Source: Prochloraceae cyanobacterium PL24a_bin.78 (GTDB lineage Bacteria; Cyanobacteriota; Cyanobacteriia; Cyanobacteriales; JANQIW01). Taken from it: a DNA stretch of 64,000 nt. This document shows positions 33,413 through 42,713 of the stretch, piece after piece. The position numbers were made by a program, and so were the translations under genes. The first letter of the stretch is position 1. Each line of letters begins with the position of its first letter. Where the stretch lies: NCBI GenBank assembly GCA_028281945.1, contig JANQIW010000119.1, forward strand, positions 1-64,000. The letters are read 5' to 3'. The notes beneath the pieces were generated by a model that made no database searches, was not told the DNA's origin, and saw nothing but the letters and a program-made list of their open reading frames with translations.

Positions 33413-33919
33413 TTAACAGCTTGTCAAAGGAACAAACATATTAGGTACAGCGGGAAGCTTATTATCGTAAGGATTGTTTAACCAGTTTTCGCAAGTTAAA
33501 ATCCATTGCTCTAACACTGAAGTTGGGAGAGAGATTGTGGTAGGACGAGGAGCAAAAGGAATTTGCCAAACAAAACGAATTGGCTGATTAAGAGCAGCAT
33601 CTAAAATTACATCGGGAACAATTGCTCCACAATAACTCTGAGGATCTAGGATGGGAGTGATAACTTCTTCAGAGATGTTAATTCCTCGAGCTTTCAGTGC
33701 TTCTGCAACGGTTTTTCCTTTTTCTAGATCTGATAAAAATAATGCCCCATCAGCATATTTTTTAGAGTCTGCTGTTTCCTCATATAGCCATACTTCGCTA
33801 ATTAATTTAGAGATTTTGACAATCAGGGTGCGAAAATGAATCCCAAATGCACCATAAGGGCCTGCTTCTCCACCCGGGGCGGGAGGAATTCTCTGTTCTT
33901 CGTTGTTATTAAGTACCAT
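33413..33919 (-). CDS. Putative TOMM/RiPP precursor-like protein, copy B
   Basis: I take the ATG at 33919 (MVLNNNEEQRIPPAPGGEAG), giving 168 residues that align end to end with copy A; an upstream ATG at 33985 would add 22 basic residues with no counterpart. Only about 17 positions differ from copy A, including PPAPGGEA for PPCPGGES, VAEALKARG for VREALYARG and VWQIPF for VWKIPF. It shares the terminal VPLTSC. The 166-base gap between the copies is AT-rich. Near-identity over the whole length shows a recent tandem duplication or gene conversion. It is probably the first gene of the minus-strand operon leading to YcaO. Confidence 0.65.
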   Translation of the reverse strand: MVLNNNEEQRIPPAPGGEAGPYGAFGIHFRTLIVKISKLISEVWLYEETADSKKYADGALFLSDLEKGKTVAEALKARGINISEEVITPILDPQSYCGAIVPDVILDAALNQPIRFVWQIPFAPRPTTISLPTSVLEQWILTCENWLNNPYDNKLPAVPNMFVPLTSC

Positions 33920-34990
33920 TTTGCTGTTTACTTTGTTGTTTTTGTTTACTAGAGTTTTTCTTTTCTCAAGGGTTAATTTTACCAAAACTGGTCAAAATAA
34001 CTCTTTTTTGTTTAACTAAGGACAATAATTGAGATTATAATTGTTCTCTTCGTGTCCTTGTATTTTGAATTACATCACAGGGGTAATAATCTTTTTCAAT
34101 TATTTGATAAAACCTATGATACTTTTAGTATTTCTTGAATTCTATATTTTTGCAATCTTTGTTTACATTTTTTAACATTTTTCCTGAAAACCCTTGGTTT
34201 AGTTTCTTTTTCCGATATAAAAGCATCTTTAGGCGATTTTCTATTTTAATTTTTCACCATCTATTATCTTTTTTATCTAAAGATTACTATAAGTAGCATA
34301 ACTTAACATTAATTGTCTTTTTACTCCATTGACTTATGGCTATCTCAAGAAGATTTTCTTTACTGAAAAATTCAAATTTAAGCTAATAACCATGGTATTT
34401 TTGAGCTTGTCATCTATACTTCAAGCTACAAAGATTAAATTTTTTATTATTTTTTTATTATTTGATTTTAAACTATCTTTAAACTTTTCTAAATTTCAAA
34501 TTAAAGTATGAATTATAATTAAATGATTTCTATCTTAAGGGTAAATTTTTTAAAAATAATACCGAATTTTTTGTCAAGATTTTAGACATGGCATATTGAG
34601 GGAGTTAAATCTAAGGTGATTAAAATAAATTTATTTTCCCTACTCTGATGGATTTAAATTTTTATCTCATTTCTCTAAATTAATGATAGAGTTAAAATTT
34701 CCTAATTTTAGGATAACTAAGAAAAACTTCTTCCTGAATCTCACTATCACCAATTATTTACCATTCCTCCCATTCTCTTTATTCCTCCCATTCTCCCTCT
34801 TCTTCATCTCTATCACTATTACGGGAAAAATGATCTAACTTATTCATCTTCTCATCCTTCCCATCCTCCACATTGTCTCTAATCAATCTCGATTACTGGT
34901 AAATCTTTATAAAAAATTTATAATTCTCCAATTTGTTAGTATTTATAATAGTTGAGAAAACCTAAGTAATTTCAAGGATATCTTATCGAT
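33920..34990. other. 1.07-kb intergenic region
   Basis: A long AT-rich region between the divergent precursor gene (minus) and the beta-helix gene (plus). It must carry promoters for both, but I cannot place them. It contains a pyrimidine-rich tract at 34761-34810 with repeats of CTCCCATTCTC. A 60-codon open frame at 34329-34511 has no protein-like features and is not called. No RNA gene was recognised. Confidence 0.5.
34761..34810. repeat. Pyrimidine-rich short repeat tract
   Basis: Two close copies of CCTCCCATTCTC followed by a CTCTTCTTCATCTC run, standing out from AT-rich DNA. The composition resembles the tract at 50381-50478. It lies 180 bases before the start of the beta-helix gene. 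Confidence 0.5.
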
Positions 34991-36208
34991 ATGGCGACTT
35001 TTACTGTTAATAATACTAATGATAGTGGTGCAGGAAGTCTAAGACAGGCTATTATAGATGCCAATGCAAGTGACACTGACGATATAATTGTATTTGATCC
35101 TTCCCTTAATTCAGCAACTATTGATTTATTTTCAGCATTACCCACTATTACTGATGGGGTGACATTTGATGCTTCTAATTTGTATAATGGCATAACTATT
35201 GATGCTGGCCTACAAGATTTTCAGGTTTTAACTATTGATGGGCCTGATGAATTTGATGTATTTATAGATAGAGTAAGAATTACTGGAGGAAATTCTTCTG
35301 GCCCTGGAGGAGGTATTTCTGCAACTAATCAAAATATTTTCCTGAATAATTCTACTGTTGCTGGAAACTTCACTAATGGTGAAGATTCAGATGGAGGCGG
35401 AATATTTTTATTAAACGGTGATTTAACTGTAAGAAATTCAACCATTTCTGGAAATTCCACCATCGGTTTCAATTCAGAAGGGGGTGGAATACATTCGGTG
35501 TATGGAAATGTAAATATAACCAACTCTACAATATCTGGTAATTCAACTAATGCATTAAGTTCAGAAGGAGGGGGAATATTTTTAAACCAAGGTGATTTAT
35601 TCGTAACAAATTCTACCATATTTGGAAATTCCCTTAATGAAGGTAATTCAAGAGGAGGCGGAATCAATGTAAATTCTGGGACGGGAACTATTAATAATAC
35701 CATCATTATTGGTAATACATCACGAGGCAATAGACCAGATGATGTATCTGGTAGTTTTGTCAGTAATGGTCATAATATTTTGGCAGATCTTAGAAATAGT
35801 ATCGGTTTTGCTTCACAAGAAGAAGTGGGTCTTCCGGTTGAGAGAATACTTGATCCCAATTTACAAAATAATGGCGGTTCTACGGAAACTCATCTTTTAG
35901 TTGGGGGAAGTATCGCTATTGATGGAGGAAGTAATGATGTTATTGTCCCACATAATAGTCAGTGGGAAACAGATCAAAGAGGATTAGGATTATTGGAATT
36001 CTTCAATAACTCAGGATCACAATCCATTGAAATTTCATCAGACATAGATCCTGCAGAAAGAGAAAATACTAGAGTCTTCAATGACATCATAGATATTGGT
36101 GCAATTGAATTTACAGAAGTCCCAGAATCTTCAGGAGTCATGGGGATATTTACTGTATTTCTGCTAATGGTTATTTTCCTAAGAAGAAAGAAAAATTTTA
36201 ATTCCTAA
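34991..36208 (+). CDS. Parallel beta-helix repeat protein with PEP-CTERM-like tail
   Basis: A 405-residue protein beginning MATFTVNNTNDSGAGSLRQA, the common opening of cyanobacterial beta-helix (choice-of-anchor Q-like) surface proteins. Residues about 90-240 contain repeats of the pattern NSTISGNS followed by GGGI, each probably one rung of a right-handed parallel beta-helix. IAIDGGSN and VFNDIIDIGAIEF are the usual closing motifs. The C-terminus has VPESSG, a hydrophobic helix and an RRKKNFNS tail, a PEP-CTERM-like sorting signal. No N-terminal signal peptide is visible, which conflicts with a sorting signal that acts after export; an upstream start does not obviously supply one. Likely surface-exposed, function unknown. 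Confidence 0.82.
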   Translation: MATFTVNNTNDSGAGSLRQAIIDANASDTDDIIVFDPSLNSATIDLFSALPTITDGVTFDASNLYNGITIDAGLQDFQVLTIDGPDEFDVFIDRVRITGGNSSGPGGGISATNQNIFLNNSTVAGNFTNGEDSDGGGIFLLNGDLTVRNSTISGNSTIGFNSEGGGIHSVYGNVNITNSTISGNSTNALSSEGGGIFLNQGDLFVTNSTIFGNSLNEGNSRGGGINVNSGTGTINNTIIIGNTSRGNRPDDVSGSFVSNGHNILADLRNSIGFASQEEVGLPVERILDPNLQNNGGSTETHLLVGGSIAIDGGSNDVIVPHNSQWETDQRGLGLLEFFNNSGSQSIEISSDIDPAERENTRVFNDIIDIGAIEFTEVPESSGVMGIFTVFLLMVIFLRRKKNFNS

Positions 36209-36359
36209 TTTGAGATCAATTAGATCTTAATGATAATTTTTATCCTGAAAATACCATAATCTTAAATAATCAAAAAGAAAATATTTTTTTTGAAAAGTTT
36301 GCATTGCAAAAAATTATAATTTTAATAAAAATTTACTAAATTTACCTTGCATTACTAGA

Positions 36360-38036
36360 TTATTCCTGAGAAACCGATCGAGATTTGGCAATTCGCCAAC
36401 TTAAAAGGATAACAGGAATAATTCCTACTAAAACTATAGCTAATGCAGGTGCTGAAGCTTCTATTAATCTTTCATCTGAAGCATATTGGTATACACGAAC
36501 CGCTAAGGTATCAAAATTTGCCGGACGAATAACTAAAGTTGCTGGTAATTCTTTCATAACATCGACAAACACTAACATGGTAGCAGTTAACATCCCACTC
36601 CACATTAAGGGCGCATGTATCTGAACTAAAGTACTACTAGGGTTATATCCTAACGATCGAGCGGCATCATCTAAACTAGGTTTAATCTTGTTGAGACTGG
36701 ATTCTACAGTGCCGAAGGAGACTGATAAAAATCGCACGAGATAGGCAAAAATTAAAGCAGTAATAGTGCCACTAAGCAACAAACCAGTAGAAAGATTAAA
36801 TGTATCACGCATGAAACTATCTAAAGTATTATCAAACCTTGCCATAGGTATTAATGCCCCTACCGCAATTACAGAGCCTGGGATAGCATAACCACTAGCT
36901 GCTATTCTGACGGCGATAGCCATCCCTAAATTCTGGTTGAGGCGTTGGCCATAAGCTAGTAAGACGGAAACTATCATGGCTAGTAATGCGCTTATCATGG
37001 CGAGGATAAAGCTATTTTTGGCTAATTCAAAGAAACTATCGTTTAAGGTTTCTTCGGCGTGTCTAATTGTCAAATTGAGAAAGAATCCTCCGGGAATCAG
37101 GAAGCCTAACACTAGAGGAATTAAACAGGCGATTTGAGCAAATATCGATCGTACTAATCCCAATTTATACTTTGGTAATTGTTTTTGAGAACTACCTCCT
37201 TGATAATAACGTGCTTGACTTCGGGACCAACGCTCTAAGACAATTAAAATAATTACGAAGATTGTCAAAAATCCTGCTAATTGGGCGGCGGCTATTCTAT
37301 CTCCTAAGCCAAACCAAGTTCGATAAATGCCGGTGGTAAATGTATTAATACCAAAATATTCTACTGTGCCCACATCATTGAGGGTTTCCATTAATGCTAG
37401 GGCTAATCCGGCGATAATTGATGGCCTAGCTAAGGGTAAGGCGATTGTGAAAAAGCCACGCCAAGGGCCACATCCTAAAGCACGAGAGGCTTCTAAGGTG
37501 TTGACTGATTGCTCTAAAAAGGCTACTCTGGCTAGTAAATACACATAAGGATATAATACTAGGGCAAGCATGAGTATTGCGCCGGGGAGTGTTCGGATAT
37601 TAGGAAACCAATAATCGTTAATACTTGTCCAGCCAAATACTTCTCTAAGCCAGATTTGTACTGGGCCAAAGTAATCTAACATATTTGTATAAGCGTATGC
37701 TAATAGATATGAGGGGGCTGCTAGGGGTAATAATAGTGCCCATTCAAAGATACTACTTCCTTTAAATTTACACATAGTTACTAACCATGCTGTGCCTACT
37801 CCTGTTATTAATACTAAGATTCCTACTCCTAACATTAAATAAAGTGTGTTGAGGATATAGTCTTTTAAGACTGTATTGACTAAGTGATTCCAAATATCTC
37901 CTGAGTCATAAAAAACACTGGTTAATACTGCTATGGCTGGAGTTGATATGATAATTGCGATGATAATTACGAAAGTGCTTAATGGGTTTATTTTATTTAA
38001 GAGTGTTTCTATATTAGTTTGGTTTGCAGTTTTCAT
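36360..38036 (-). CDS. Iron(III) ABC transporter permease (FutB/AfuB-like)
   Basis: A 558-residue permease made of two fused binding-protein-dependent transport domains, each with about six membrane segments. Two copies of the cytoplasmic EAA-type loop are visible: EASRALGCGPWRGFFTIALP (about residues 182-201) and DDAARSLGYNPSSTLVQIHA (about 455-474). These contact the ATPase subunit. Length and layout match the ferric iron permeases FutB, AfuB and SfuB. Neither a periplasmic binding protein nor an ATPase gene is adjacent, so the partners must be elsewhere, as is common for the cyanobacterial Fut system. Substrate specificity is inferred from family resemblance. Confidence 0.87.
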   Translation of the reverse strand: MKTANQTNIETLLNKINPLSTFVIIIAIIISTPAIAVLTSVFYDSGDIWNHLVNTVLKDYILNTLYLMLGVGILVLITGVGTAWLVTMCKFKGSSIFEWALLLPLAAPSYLLAYAYTNMLDYFGPVQIWLREVFGWTSINDYWFPNIRTLPGAILMLALVLYPYVYLLARVAFLEQSVNTLEASRALGCGPWRGFFTIALPLARPSIIAGLALALMETLNDVGTVEYFGINTFTTGIYRTWFGLGDRIAAAQLAGFLTIFVIILIVLERWSRSQARYYQGGSSQKQLPKYKLGLVRSIFAQIACLIPLVLGFLIPGGFFLNLTIRHAEETLNDSFFELAKNSFILAMISALLAMIVSVLLAYGQRLNQNLGMAIAVRIAASGYAIPGSVIAVGALIPMARFDNTLDSFMRDTFNLSTGLLLSGTITALIFAYLVRFLSVSFGTVESSLNKIKPSLDDAARSLGYNPSSTLVQIHAPLMWSGMLTATMLVFVDVMKELPATLVIRPANFDTLAVRVYQYASDERLIEASAPALAIVLVGIIPVILLSWRIAKSRSVSQE

Positions 38037-38090
38037 CGGATAAGATTGATTGATAATATATTTTTAAGTTTAAATTGTACAATTTTTTTT

Positions 38091-39023
38091 TTATTTGCCT
38101 TGATACCAAGGTAAAGTTGGCCCTGTGGGAACTATTTTTGATGGATTTAAGGCTTTGATAGAATAATAACCCTGTTTGATATGGGTAATGTTAGTGGTTT
38201 TTTTTAATGCTGGAATCTGAGATAATCTTTCCAAATAGTTTTGGAGAAAAGAATAATCTGCTAATTTTCGGATATTACATTTAAAAATTCCATGATAGGC
38301 GGCATCAAAATGTACTAAAGTTATATACAGACGGATATCATTTTCTGTTAGACAATCCCTAAATAGATATATTCGATTGTCGCTAAGACGATTTTCTAAT
38401 TCGTCAAGGGTATTAAAAACTGGAATTACTGCTTCTTCATCGGCTATTTGAGTTGTGGCAAAGCGTACTTTATATACGCCATTATTTAAAGTATCATACA
38501 TCCATGTATTGAGTTTGTCGATTTCTCCTTGTAAATTTTGAGGATATAAATTGATGTCAGTATCTCTAGATGTATCCCTTAAATTCTCAAAGCAGGTATT
38601 CAATAAACGAATAATATCTGGGGATTCGTTATTGACGATAGTTTTTGCTTGTTTATCCCAAAGCAGCGGTACTGTTGCACGGCCAGTATATAATGAATCT
38701 GCTAAGGTATAGAGTTGGTGTATCTGGGTAAAACCATTGAGGGAATCTTCACTGGCATCGGGGTATTTACCAAATTTCCAACCTTCATCGGTAAGGAAAG
38801 GTTCCACGATTGAAACACTAATTACCTTTTCTAATCCTTTTAATTTCCTAGTAATGAGGGTGCGATGTGCCCAAGGGCAAATTAATGCTACATATAGATG
38901 ATAGGGAGTTTCCCATTCTACTGGGGTATTTCTAAAGTATGAAGTTTGCCGAATGAATCTTCCTTGTTGATCTTTTGCTTGCAGAGGATTCCATTTTTCT
39001 TTCCATTCTCCATTTACTAACAT
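38091..39023 (-). CDS. Glutathionyl-hydroquinone reductase (Xi-class glutathione transferase)
   Basis: A 310-residue glutathione-transferase-like enzyme. The thioredoxin-fold half holds the catalytic Cys49 in LICPWAHRTLI, the motif of Xi-class enzymes that reduce glutathionyl-hydroquinones to hydroquinones with glutathione. The opening NGEWKEKWNP and GRFIRQTSYFRN, and the helical C-terminal half with IRLYITLVHFDAAYHGIFKC, match this class (YqjG/ECM4 type). It lies 38 bases upstream of secF on the opposite side of a short gap, and on the same strand, with no functional link evident. Confidence 0.92.
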   Translation of the reverse strand: MLVNGEWKEKWNPLQAKDQQGRFIRQTSYFRNTPVEWETPYHLYVALICPWAHRTLITRKLKGLEKVISVSIVEPFLTDEGWKFGKYPDASEDSLNGFTQIHQLYTLADSLYTGRATVPLLWDKQAKTIVNNESPDIIRLLNTCFENLRDTSRDTDINLYPQNLQGEIDKLNTWMYDTLNNGVYKVRFATTQIADEEAVIPVFNTLDELENRLSDNRIYLFRDCLTENDIRLYITLVHFDAAYHGIFKCNIRKLADYSFLQNYLERLSQIPALKKTTNITHIKQGYYSIKALNPSKIVPTGPTLPWYQGK

Positions 39024-39061
39024 TGGTATTTTCTGTTTTAGGTTATTTTTTCTGATTTTTT

Positions 39062-40117
39062 TTATTGTTCATCAGTTTGATTATTTATTTCTTCATCAAG
39101 TTTACTGTCAGATTGAGGGTTTGATTCTTGGTAAATTTCTTCATCAGATTGATTATCAGATTTATAATAAGATTTTTTATCGGATTTATCGTATTCATTT
39201 TCACGACGATTACGCCACCATGCTAATAAAGTGCTAGCAAAAAAGATACTGGAGTATGAGCCTAAAGTAAATCCTATGATTAATGCTAGAGCAAAATATT
39301 TCAGTGTGTCTCCACCAAATAAAAATATCCCTACTAAAGGCAGTAAAGTAGTTAAAGTTGTATTGACTGAACGAGTTAAAGTTTGATTTACGCCGTAATC
39401 TACAATGGTATTTATGGAATCTTCGGGGTATTGTTCGATATTTTCCCGAATTCGATCGTAAATTACCACCGTATCGTTAACGGAAAAACCGATAATAGTC
39501 AGTAACGCAACTAAGAAAAGACTGTCAACTTCTAAGCCCAAGACTAAACCAAATACCGAGAATATTCCAGCAGTTATGACAACATCGTGAAATAAAGCCA
39601 GAATTGCAAAGATAGCATAGTCGAATTGGAAGCGCACACTTAGGTAAGCAATGATGCCAAAGAAAGAAACAATTAGTGCCAACAAACCGGATACGAATAA
39701 TTCTTGTCCAATAGTAGGCCCTACAGTATCAATTTGAGTTTTTGTCTCATCAAAAGTGCCTATTTTTTGACTTAAAACATTTTGTAATTGGGTGCGTTTT
39801 TCCACATTTAAAGTTTTGGTACCAATGGATAAACCAGTTTGAGAATTACCTACAATTTGGACATTACTATTACCTAAATCTTGATTATTTAAAACTTCTC
39901 TTACTTCGACAATATCAATAGGATTGTTGCAATTATCTGGAATATTACAATCTAATTCTAACTGTAATCTAGTTCCTCCAATAAAATCTAAACTAGGGCG
40001 TAAAGGCGCATTAAAAGTAAGAAAAGAAACAATCATTGCCAAGATACTAGCAATAATTCCAATTCCAGAAATACTCCACCAAATACGCTGACGTTTAATA
40101 ACACTAAATTGAATCAT
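39062..40117 (-). CDS. secF: Protein translocase subunit SecF
   Basis: SecF works with SecD to use the proton gradient during protein export. The 351-residue protein has the first membrane helix ([20 protein letters not shown]), the periplasmic domain opening with [15 protein letters not shown], and the transmembrane block with [19 protein letters not shown] and the conserved [17 protein letters not shown]. The last 45 residues are an unusual hydrophilic tail rich in Asp, Ser, Gln and Asn (repeats around KSDNQSDEE). secD lies upstream on the same strand, 159 bases away. Confidence 0.95.
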   Translation of the reverse strand: MIQFSVIKRQRIWWSISGIGIIASILAMIVSFLTFNAPLRPSLDFIGGTRLQLELDCNIPDNCNNPIDIVEVREVLNNQDLGNSNVQIVGNSQTGLSIGTKTLNVEKRTQLQNVLSQKIGTFDETKTQIDTVGPTIGQELFVSGLLALIVSFFGIIAYLSVRFQFDYAIFAILALFHDVVITAGIFSVFGLVLGLEVDSLFLVALLTIIGFSVNDTVVIYDRIRENIEQYPEDSINTIVDYGVNQTLTRSVNTTLTTLLPLVGIFLFGGDTLKYFALALIIGFTLGSYSSIFFASTLLAWWRNRRENEYDKSDKKSYYKSDNQSDEEIYQESNPQSDSKLDEEINNQTDEQ

Positions 40118-40276
40118 GGTGATTTTTGATAATTAATGGTTGATAATTAATGGTTAATAATGAATAGCTAATGGTTATTAATACCTCAAGATTTTGTTTC
40201 CTAACCAAAAACTTTAGAGATTGATAGTGGTTAGAAAACCCCTTGAAATTTCTTCTATTAAAATTTCTCCCAATAA

Positions 40277-41698
40277 TCAATTATTAACAGGTAAATTAGG
40301 ACAAAATAATTCAGGTTTTTTGCGAATTCCAGGCACACCTAAAACAGTAAATAATAATAATGTGCGACTACAAGTAACCGCTGTAAACATACTAACTACC
40401 ACACCTGTAGCTAAAGTTAAAGCAAAACCTTTGACTAATCCGGAGCCTAACCAAAATAAAGCAGCACAAGCAATTAAAGTAGTTACATTACTATCTAGAA
40501 TACTAGAAAAAGCACGATAAAAACCCGATTCAACCGATCGATAAAGAGTTTTTCCCTTGCGTAATTCTTCCCTTGTGCGCTCAAAAATCAAGACATTAGC
40601 ATCAACAGCCATACCAATACTCAAGATAAAGCCTGCAATTCCCGGTAAAGTGAGGGTAACGCCAATGAGAGAATAGGCACTTAAGGTGAGGATAGTATAA
40701 ATTAACAAAGCAACATCAGCAATGATTCCTGGCAAGCGATAATAAACCGCCACATAAATCAATACCAAAGCCAAGCCAGCCACACCAGCAATAATACTTC
40801 TACGAATACTATCTTGCCCTAAACTAGCACCCACCGTGCGGTTTTCTACAATTTCCACAGGTACCGGTAACGCACCACCTTTGAGTTGTAAAGCCAACTC
40901 CCTAGCTTCTTGAATCCCGAAATTACCACTAACTACAGCCATACCACCTTCAATGCCTCGTTGTCGGTATTGTGCATCTACACGTGGCGCGCTGATTAAT
41001 TCATCGTCGAGAAAAATTCCCAAACCTCGGCCGGTTCCTGCTATTCTTTTGGTAAGCTCGGCAAATTTTGCTGCACCTTCGTTGTCAAAGGTAATAGCCA
41101 CTTCCCAGTTATCGCTATTAGGGATAGGTTGGTGTCTAGCGTTTGTGAGATTTTTACCGCTTAATTCCGCTTCCTCAAATAATTTTTTCCTAATCTCTTC
41201 TATTTCTTGTTGTTTGGCTACCAGTTGGGATTGTATTTCTTCATTATCTGGGTTTTCCAACTGTTGGGTGAGGATTTCGATCAATTCTTGTTGCCTAATA
41301 TCCAATTCTGCTTGGGTTTCAGGGTTATCGGTTTCCACCCTAAATTCCAATTGTGCGGTGCCTCCTAAGACTCTTTCTGCCTCTTCTGGGTTGCTTACCC
41401 CTGGCAGTTGTACTAAAATACGATCGTTCCCTACACTTTGAACTACTGCCTCGGATACCCCCAAACTATTAACTCTATTGCTAATAACTGCTTGCACACC
41501 TTCTAATTTATCTTGTGTAATTTCCGGTACTTTTTCGGTAGTTTTTAATTGTATAGTTAATTGGGAACCTCCCCTCAAGTCTAATCCCAGTTGAATGGGA
41601 GATTGTGGAGGGTTTTGTAGTAGTGGATAGGTTAAAAATGCCACTGCGCCTAATACTAAGGCTAATATTATGGCGATTAAAACGCGCTGTTTTTCCAT
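40277..41698 (-). CDS. secD: Protein translocase subunit SecD
   Basis: A 473-residue SecD. It begins with a membrane helix (VLIAIILALVLGAVAFLTYP), then PIQLGLDLRGGSQLTIQLKT, the conserved D-L-R-GG motif. The P1 head domain follows, with an inserted coiled coil rich in Gln and Glu near residues 155-195. The C-terminal membrane block includes SIGMAVDANVLIFERTREEL. Together with SecF it forms the SecDF export motor in the plasma and perhaps thylakoid membrane. It lies 159 bases upstream of secF; the gap has short imperfect direct repeats of GATAATTAATGGTT near 40128-40155. Confidence 0.96.
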   Translation of the reverse strand: MEKQRVLIAIILALVLGAVAFLTYPLLQNPPQSPIQLGLDLRGGSQLTIQLKTTEKVPEITQDKLEGVQAVISNRVNSLGVSEAVVQSVGNDRILVQLPGVSNPEEAERVLGGTAQLEFRVETDNPETQAELDIRQQELIEILTQQLENPDNEEIQSQLVAKQQEIEEIRKKLFEEAELSGKNLTNARHQPIPNSDNWEVAITFDNEGAAKFAELTKRIAGTGRGLGIFLDDELISAPRVDAQYRQRGIEGGMAVVSGNFGIQEARELALQLKGGALPVPVEIVENRTVGASLGQDSIRRSIIAGVAGLALVLIYVAVYYRLPGIIADVALLIYTILTLSAYSLIGVTLTLPGIAGFILSIGMAVDANVLIFERTREELRKGKTLYRSVESGFYRAFSSILDSNVTTLIACAALFWLGSGLVKGFALTLATGVVVSMFTAVTCSRTLLLFTVLGVPGIRKKPELFCPNLPVNN

Positions 41699-41945
41699 CT
41701 ATATTTTTTCTAATTTTGCTTTTGCTATGATAATACTTTTTAATGCTTTCTTAAATTAATGCTTGCTTAAGATATTTAGGTTTAAAGGTTGATTGGTTTT
41801 TAGTATAAAAATTTTTTGGTATTTATAAATTTAAGAGTTTTAATATTACTTCAGGTTAATCTTCATCTGAATTTTCTTTACTTGATTCTACAAAATAAAA
41901 GCCACTGGCTGCTGAAAGTAATGGTACGATTACTGTGAAGATTTT

Positions 41946-42248
41946 TTAGGCTGTTTCATCTATTATGGAATAAGCTTGTTGTTGATTTTCTGGTATCTCG
42001 AATAAGATTACCGATGCCATAATACAATACCACATAATTACTAATGTAAGTGCAGCTACAAAGATATAAGCCAAGTTTCTTGCGACTTTAGCTTTAATTT
42101 TTTTTACTGAAAGAGGTTCAATTTTTATTTCTTCTTTCCGTGCGCCTTTTTGTGTTTGTTCACTAATTTTTTCATATTTATCTTGATCTGCTGGTAGTTT
42201 TTTTTCAATTTCTCCACTTCCTATTAATTCTTGTTTTTTTTCTTCCAT
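41946..42248 (-). CDS. Small membrane protein, possibly cut short by an in-frame stop
   Basis: A 100-residue protein with a charged Lys/Glu-rich first half and one membrane segment (NLAYIFVAALTLVIMWYCIM). I do not recognise the family. Beyond the TAA at 41946-41948 the same frame continues for 29 codons, down to 41856, as KIFTVIVPLLSAASGFYFVE then SSKENSDED and stop. That would be a second membrane segment with an acidic tail. This suggests the original protein had two membrane helices and about 130 residues, and that the TAA is a nonsense mutation. It may instead be a natural end followed by chance coding-like sequence. Upstream of secD on the same strand. Confidence 0.55.
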   Translation of the reverse strand: MEEKKQELIGSGEIEKKLPADQDKYEKISEQTQKGARKEEIKIEPLSVKKIKAKVARNLAYIFVAALTLVIMWYCIMASVILFEIPENQQQAYSIIDETA

Positions 42249-42464
42249 AGTAATATTGATAATTATTTAATAATAAGCCCTATTTTAATATTTTATGTTA
42301 AATTGCAAGTGATTATTTCCTATAAAGACCAATTAAGCTTAGTTTATTTTGTTTGATGGGATGTTAAAATTTATGCCACGAAAATTTCTATAGACACAAA
42401 TTTTTAATTTTAATAATAGTAAATGAATATTACGTTTATTGATGAGATCTTTAGATTTAATTTT

Positions 42465-42713
42465 TTACTGTAGAGCTATATCCAATGTCATAAGTATTTC
42501 AGCCAAAGGATCTATTTTTTTGTTTGATAAACTATTTTTTTTGATTAATTCATCTGATTTACTTTTGTTTTCAGCGTAAAACTCCATTAGTTCTAATCCT
42601 CTAAGAATTACTTCTCCTTCGCTAATTCCTAGTTTTTTAGCTATTTGCTGAAGATATTGAGAGTTTTGACTATCTAAAGTTATTCTAGTTCCTGTTTTAT
42701 TTTTTTTAAACAT
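42465..42713 (-). CDS. Small ribbon-helix-helix-like protein
   Basis: An 82-residue protein. I choose the ATG at 42713 because a strong AAGGAG site precedes it by seven bases; an in-frame ATG at 42779 would add 22 basic residues without such a site. The segment TGTRITLDSQNSQYLQQIAK, followed by KLGISEGEVILRGLELMEFY, looks like a beta strand plus two helices, the ribbon-helix-helix layout of antitoxin-like regulators. The C-terminal third has no recognisable features. No toxin gene lies next to it. Confidence 0.6.
   Translation of the reverse strand: MFKKNKTGTRITLDSQNSQYLQQIAKKLGISEGEVILRGLELMEFYAENKSKSDELIKKNSLSNKKIDPLAEILMTLDIALQ

Noticed and set aside
33413-34000. Nitrile hydratase-type leader for the precursor-like proteins
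   Set aside because: The proteins do not show the leader followed by a Gly-Gly cleavage site and Cys-rich core typical of that class; only the resemblance to a paired-precursor TOMM family is kept.
34329-34511. 60-codon open frame in the 1.07-kb gap
   Set aside because: Phe/Lys/Leu-rich translation typical of random AT-rich DNA, with no ribosome-binding site or recognised motif.
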